Source: Chromatiaceae bacterium (GTDB lineage: Bacteria > Pseudomonadota > Gammaproteobacteria > Chromatiales > Chromatiaceae). Taken from it: DNA of 15,095 bases. The notes under the pieces are model-generated. The model made no database searches, had not been told where the DNA came from, and saw only the letters and a list, made by a program, of their open reading frames with translations. Numbering within the stretch: position 1 is the stretch's first letter; every line of letters starts with the position of its first letter. The position numbers were made by a program, and so were the translations under genes. The stretch covers positions 1 through 15,095 of the forward strand of contig JACKML010000018.1 of NCBI GenBank assembly GCA_024235415.1. Reading direction: 5' to 3'. Positions 11,821 through 15,095 of this stretch are shown in pieces.

Positions 11821-14199
11821 ATGAGATTCAGCGAAGCCTGGCTGCGCGAGTGGGTCAACCCGGACATCGGCACCAACCAGCTGGCTGACCAGTTGAGCAT
11901 GGCCGGTCTGGAAGTCGATGCTGTCGAACCTGCGGCGGCGATATTCAGCGGCGTGGTGGTCGGTGAGGTGCTGACGCGCGAGCAGCATCCGGATGCCGAC
12001 AAGCTCAGCGTCTGCAACGTGGCCATTGGTTCCGATGCGCCGTCGCAGATCGTGTGCGGGGCCAGGAACGTGGCTGCGGGCATGAAGGTGGCGGTGGCCA
12101 CCGTCGGCGCCGTTCTGCCGGGCGACTTCAGGATCAAGCGCGCCAAGCTGCGCGGGGTCGAGTCGCTGGGCATGATCTGCTCGGCGTCCGAACTCGGTCT
12201 GGCGGAGACGTCGGACGGCATCCTGGCCCTGCCGCCGGATGCGCCGGTGGGTCGTGACTTCCGCGATTACATGAATCTTGATGACCATTGCATCGAGGTC
12301 GATCTCACTCCGGACCGCGCCGACTGTCTGAGCGTGGCAGGGATTGCGCGCGAGGTCGGCGTGCTCAACCGCGAGCCGTTGACAGTGCCGGAGATCCCCG
12401 CAGTCGCGCCCACTATCGATGATCAGTTCGAAGTGGCGGTACAGGCGCCGGATGCCTGTCCACGTTACTTGTGCCGTGTCGTCCGCGGTATCGACCCGCT
12501 GGCGCGCACGCCCGAATGGATGATCGAAAAACTGCGCCGTGGCGGCGTTCGCGCGATCTCACCGGTCGTCGATATCACCAACTTCGTGCTGTTGGAGCTC
12601 GGGCAGCCGATGCATGGCTTCGATCTGGCATGTCTGCAGGGCGGCATCCAGGTGCGCATGGCCGTACAGGACGAGTTGCTGAAGCTGCTCGATGGCAGCG
12701 ACGTCAGGCTGCGGGCCGACACACTGGTCATCGCCGATCAGCGTCGAGCATTGGCACTGGCCGGCGTGATGGGCGGCGACGATTCCGCGGTCTCGGAAAC
12801 GACGCGCGACGTGCTGCTGGAGGCTGCGTTCTTTGCGCCGCTGGCGATCGCCGGCAAGGCGCGCAGTTACGGGCTGCACACCGACAGCTCGCACCGCTTC
12901 GAGCGTGGCGTCGATTTTGATCTGCAGCGCCAGGCGATGGAACGCGCCACGGCGCTGCTGTTGCAGATCACTGGTGGCCAGGCCGGGCCTGTTACCGAGG
13001 TGGCGTCGGCGGAGCACCTGCCGACCCGTGTCCCTATCGCATTGCGCCGCAGCCGCGTGCAGCGCCTGCTCGGCATCACGATCGACGATTCGACTGTTGC
13101 CGACATCCTGCAGCGTCTTGGGATGCAGCTGCAGTCGACAGATGAAGGTTGGCATGTGGTGGCGCCGTCGGCCCGCTTCGATATCACCATCGAGGCTGAC
13201 CTGATCGAGGAGATCGGTCGCGTCTACGGCTACGCGAACATCCCAGCCCGGCTGGGCTCGGCACCGGTCAGTGTCGCGCTGAACCCGGAAGCGGCGTTTG
13301 ATCTCTCGGCGACCAGGCACCTGCTGACACACCGCGGCTACCAGGAGGCGATCACTTACAGCTTCATCGCGCCGGAGCTGTGTCAGGTGTTCGCCCCGCA
13401 GGCCGAGCCCATCAAATTGGCGAACCCTATATCGGCCGACATGTCGGATATGCGGCCGAGCCTCTGGCCCGGTTTGGTGCAGACGCTGAAGTACAACCTG
13501 GCGCGACAGCAGACCGCGGTCCGCGTGTTCGAGAGCGGCCTGACGTTCGCGCGCGTATCGGGCGAGATCAGCCAGGTATCGAAACTCGGCGGCTTGGTGT
13601 TCGGCGAGGCACGCCCCGAGCAATGGGCACTGCAGACACGCAAAGCGGATTTCTTCGACATCAAGGCCGACCTCGAGGCGGTACTGGCCCAGGTCGATAC
13701 CGCGGACGCGTTCCGATTCGAGGCCGCCGAACATCCTGCCTTGCATCCGGGGCAGAGTGCGCGCGTGCTCCGTCGTGGCGAACCGATTGGCTGGATCGGG
13801 CTGTTGCATCCCGGGGTGCAAAAGACCCTGGATGTGCCCGCCGGGGTATATCTGTTCGAAGTCGACCTGGCCGCGCTCAAGACCGGATCGATCCCGAAAT
13901 TCCGGCCGTTGTCCAAGTTTCCCGCGATCCGCCGGGACTTCGCCCTGCTGGTCAACCGCACGCTGCCGTATCAGGCAGTCCTGGATTGCATAAAGGCGGC
14001 CGCGCCACCGCTGGTGAAAGACATTCAGCTGTTCGACGTCTATACTGGGGACAATATAGATTCCAGTCTAAAAAGCTTGGCTTTGAGCTTGATTTTGCAG
14101 GAATCTTCGCACACTCTTACCGATTCCGAAGTGGAAGAGGCGAGCGGTGTGGTGCTTGCGGCGCTGGCCGAGCGCCTTTCGGCAAAACTGAGAGATTGA
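11821..14199 (+). CDS. pheT: Phenylalanine--tRNA ligase beta subunit
   Basis: Partner of PheS, 792 residues (E. coli 795), providing tRNA binding and editing of Tyr-tRNA-Phe. Domains in order: N-terminal B1, an EMAP-like tRNA-binding domain (about 40-150, HPDADKLSVCNV), B3/B4 editing domain (about 205-375), B5 DNA-binding-like fold (about 400-475), a catalytic-like core, and a C-terminal FDX-ACB anticodon-binding domain (about 700-792, FPAIRRDFALLVNR to the end). The ATG at 11821 gives MRFSEAWLREWVNP, the usual start; AGGT lies upstream as a moderate ribosome binding site. It follows pheS after 108 bases with no visible gene between, and ends four bases before ihfA. The stretch around 14040-14130 has lower GC and atypical codons. 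Confidence 0.97.
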   Translation: MRFSEAWLREWVNPDIGTNQLADQLSMAGLEVDAVEPAAAIFSGVVVGEVLTREQHPDADKLSVCNVAIGSDAPSQIVCGARNVAAGMKVAVATVGAVLPGDFRIKRAKLRGVESLGMICSASELGLAETSDGILALPPDAPVGRDFRDYMNLDDHCIEVDLTPDRADCLSVAGIAREVGVLNREPLTVPEIPAVAPTIDDQFEVAVQAPDACPRYLCRVVRGIDPLARTPEWMIEKLRRGGVRAISPVVDITNFVLLELGQPMHGFDLACLQGGIQVRMAVQDELLKLLDGSDVRLRADTLVIADQRRALALAGVMGGDDSAVSETTRDVLLEAAFFAPLAIAGKARSYGLHTDSSHRFERGVDFDLQRQAMERATALLLQITGGQAGPVTEVASAEHLPTRVPIALRRSRVQRLLGITIDDSTVADILQRLGMQLQSTDEGWHVVAPSARFDITIEADLIEEIGRVYGYANIPARLGSAPVSVALNPEAAFDLSATRHLLTHRGYQEAITYSFIAPELCQVFAPQAEPIKLANPISADMSDMRPSLWPGLVQTLKYNLARQQTAVRVFESGLTFARVSGEISQVSKLGGLVFGEARPEQWALQTRKADFFDIKADLEAVLAQVDTADAFRFEAAEHPALHPGQSARVLRRGEPIGWIGLLHPGVQKTLDVPAGVYLFEVDLAALKTGSIPKFRPLSKFPAIRRDFALLVNRTLPYQAVLDCIKAAAPPLVKDIQLFDVYTGDNIDSSLKSLALSLILQESSHTLTDSEVEEASGVVLAALAERLSAKLRD

Positions 14200-14202
14200 G
14201 CG

Positions 14203-14505
14203 ATGGCATTGACCAAGGCAGAGATGGCTGAACACCTGTTCGAGGAACTCGGGCTCAACAAGCGCGAGGCCAAGGACATGGTGGAGATGTTCTTTGAAGA
14301 GATACGGTTGTCACTGGAGAGCGGCCGGCAGGTGAAGCTGTCGGGCTTCGGCAATTTCGATCTGCGCGAAAAAAGCCAGCGACCCGGACGTAATCCCAAG
14401 ACCGGTGAAGAGATCCCGATCTGCGCACGTCGCGTAGTGACGTTTCGTCCGGGACAGAAACTCAAGGCACGAGTAGAGGCATATGCTGGATCCCAACAGC
14501 AGTAG
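14203..14505 (+). CDS. ihfA: Integration host factor subunit alpha
   Basis: A DNA-bending HU-family protein that with IHF-beta makes sharp bends at specific sites, affecting recombination, replication and many promoters. The 100 residues start MALTKAEMAEHLFEELGLNK and keep the DNA-binding arm with the intercalating Pro65 in RPGRNPKTGEEIP, then ARRVVTFRPGQKLKARVE. It follows pheT after three bases, the standard gammaproteobacterial pheT-ihfA order. In E. coli the gene has an additional promoter inside pheT and is autoregulated; a drop in GC near the pheT 3' end could serve similarly. The last 23 bases overlap the next gene. Confidence 0.97.
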   Translation: MALTKAEMAEHLFEELGLNKREAKDMVEMFFEEIRLSLESGRQVKLSGFGNFDLREKSQRPGRNPKTGEEIPICARRVVTFRPGQKLKARVEAYAGSQQQ

Positions 14506-14839
14506 CGTTGAATTACCGCCAATCCCGGGCAAGCGTTACTTCACCATCGGTGAAGTGAGCGATCTGTGTCAGGTCAAGCCGCACGTCTTGCGATATTGGG
14601 AGCAGGAGTTCCCACAGCTCAAGCCGGTGAAGCGACGCGGTAACCGCCGCTATTACCAGCGTCACGACGTGGAGATGATCCGCAGCATCCGGGGCCTGCT
14701 GTATGAGCAGGGGTTTACCATCGGTGGTGCGCGTCAGCAGCTCGCCGGCGATGGCCCCAAGCACGAAGAGCGCCCAAAAGCCGAATTGATCCGCCAGCTG
14801 CGCGGTGAACTCGAGGAAGTGCTCGCGATCCTCCGCTGA
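14483..14839 (+). CDS. MerR-family DNA-binding protein downstream of ihfA
   Basis: A 118-residue regulator with a winged-helix MerR domain at about 19-90: YFTIGEVSDLCQVKPHVLRY begins the helix-turn-helix, followed by WEQEFPQLKPVKRRGNRRYY and the wing/helix QRHDVEMIRSIRGLLYEQGF with TIGGARQQL. The remaining about 25 residues form a short charged helix, enough for a dimerisation coiled coil but leaving no effector-binding domain, and no metal-binding cysteines are present. The ATG at 14483 overlaps ihfA by 23 bases and has GAGG just upstream; the N-terminus LPPIPGKRYFTIGEV matches the small MerR proteins that regularly follow ihfA in gammaproteobacteria. Its regulon is unknown to me. Confidence 0.92.
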   Translation: MLDPNSSSVELPPIPGKRYFTIGEVSDLCQVKPHVLRYWEQEFPQLKPVKRRGNRRYYQRHDVEMIRSIRGLLYEQGFTIGGARQQLAGDGPKHEERPKAELIRQLRGELEEVLAILR

Positions 14840-14852
14840 ATTAGCCGGTTCG

Positions 14853-14881
14853 TTGACAAAAAAGCGCCACGTCCCTAGGAT
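14853..14881 (+). promoter_or_regulatory. Promoter of tRNA-Pro
   Basis: A perfect TTGACA (14853-14858) and TAGGAT (14876-14881) are separated by 17 bases, close to sigma70 consensus. Transcription would start near 14888, about seven bases before the mature tRNA. The bases after the -10 are GC-rich (GCAGCGC), as in stringently controlled stable-RNA promoters. Confidence 0.85.
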
Positions 14882-14894
14882 GCAGCGCTCTTTC

Positions 14895-14971
14895 CGGAGC
14901 GTAGCGCAGCTTGGTAGCGCACCACAATGGGGTTGTGGGGGTCGGGAGTTCGAATCTCCCCGCTCCGACCA
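14895..14971 (+). tRNA. tRNA-Pro (anticodon GGG)
   Basis: Full cloverleaf of 77 bases: acceptor stem CGGAGCG/CGCTCCG, D-stem GCGC/GCGC with loop AGCTTGGTA, anticodon stem CCACA/TGTGG with loop ATGGGGT (anticodon GGG at 14929-14931, G37 after it), 5-base variable loop, T-stem GGGAG/CTCCC with loop TTCGAAT, then ACCA encoded in the DNA. The first base C and anticodon GGG identify proline, reading CCC and CCU. It has its own promoter and terminator. Confidence 0.97.
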
Positions 14972-14980
14972 ATTAAAAAC

Positions 14981-15016
14981 AAAGGCTTAGGTTAATAACC
15001 TGAGCCTTTTTCTTTT
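14981..15016 (+). terminator. Intrinsic terminator of tRNA-Pro
   Basis: AAAGGCTTAGGTT (14981-14993) pairs over 13 positions (one G-U) with AACCTGAGCCTTT (14997-15009) around a 3-base loop and is followed by TTCTTTT. It starts ten bases after the tRNA CCA end. Confidence 0.93.
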
Positions 15017-15028
15017 GAAGTAAGCCGC

Positions 15029-15049
15029 ATAGGTACCGAAATAGGTACC
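15029..15049. repeat. Tandem direct repeat ATAGGTACC
   Basis: ATAGGTACC occurs at 15029-15037 and again at 15041-15049, a 12-base period; each contains the palindrome GGTACC. The pair lies between the tRNA terminator and a possible gene start. It could be an operator or a recombinase arm site, but nothing here decides it. Confidence 0.6.
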
Positions 15050-15059
15050 CGTCCAACCA

Positions 15060-15095
15060 ATGAAAAAAACGCGCCGCGGTAAGCTGCGCGCTCGA
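15060..15095 (+). CDS. Possible start of an unknown gene, cut by the window edge
   Basis: An ATG at 15060-15062 opens a frame that is uninterrupted to the edge and would begin MKKTRRGKLRAR, a very basic N-terminus. There is no Shine-Dalgarno sequence, and 12 codons are too few to recognise a family. The position downstream of a tRNA and after a tandem repeat would suit an integrase gene, but this is a guess; the opposite strand is open here too. Confidence 0.2.
   Translation, partial: MKKTRRGKLRAR

Noticed and set aside
10702..12288. A 528-codon open frame on the minus strand across pheS and the start of pheT
   Set aside because: It is antisense to two unmistakable synthetase genes; the product is His/Arg-rich without domains, typical of open antisense frames in GC-rich coding DNA.
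12559..13821. A 420-codon minus-strand frame inside pheT
   Set aside because: Same cause: mirror of GC-rich codon bias, with no recognisable protein features.
13380..14231. A 283-codon plus-strand frame in the 3' half of pheT and into ihfA
   Set aside because: Out-of-frame shadow of pheT; the pheT frame carries the conserved FDX-ACB domain to its end.
1..15095. CRISPR array, insertion sequence, rRNA or phage genes
   Set aside because: No regularly spaced repeats, transposase motifs, rRNA segments or phage proteins were seen anywhere.

Overview
The window is GC-rich chromosomal DNA, almost certainly from a gammaproteobacterium, possibly a sulfur-oxidising or haloalkaliphilic Chromatiales-type lineage. 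The best evidence is the gene order thrS-infC-rpmI-rplT-pheS-pheT-ihfA-merR-like-tRNA-Pro, a classic gammaproteobacterial translation cluster. The proteins keep proteobacterial signature residues throughout. The finer lineage is inferred only from GC content and the type of antiporter operon.

Left part (1-5410, minus strand): a tightly packed Mrp/Mnh-type cation/proton antiporter operon. In transcription order it encodes MnhE, MnhF, MnhG, a stand-alone DUF4040 (MbhD-like) protein, an MbhE-MnhB fusion, MnhC, MnhD and a second ND5/NuoM-like subunit that runs off the left edge. Neighbouring genes overlap by 4 bp (ATGA, five junctions) or 8 bp (two junctions). No full MrpA is present: its C-terminal domains are small separate genes, as in archaeal Mbh/Mbs modules. 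A 348-bp gap (5411-5758) separates this operon from the divergent rightward genes.

Middle (5759-7081): bioA (biotin synthesis) stands alone and is followed by a 15-bp hairpin without a U-tract. Right part (7190-14839): the translation cluster. thrS has a leader hairpin whose 7-nt loop UUCGUAG imitates the tRNA-Thr(CGU) anticodon loop, strongly suggesting E. coli-type autorepression by threonyl-tRNA synthetase. infC appears to start at a non-canonical AUC behind a good Shine-Dalgarno sequence, the hallmark of IF3 self-control. The infC-rpmI spacer holds hairpins, one partly masking the rpmI ribosome binding site, where L20 control is expected. A strong intrinsic terminator or attenuator separates rplT from pheS. 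pheS, pheT, ihfA and a MerR-type gene follow.

Right edge (14840-15095): a textbook promoter, tRNA-Pro(GGG) with encoded CCA, a strong terminator, and then a 12-bp-period direct repeat and the first 12 codons of an open frame. This could be the border of an element integrated at the tRNA, but too little is visible to tell. No CRISPR array, transposase, rRNA or obviously new system was found; the most interesting signals are RNA-level regulatory structures.
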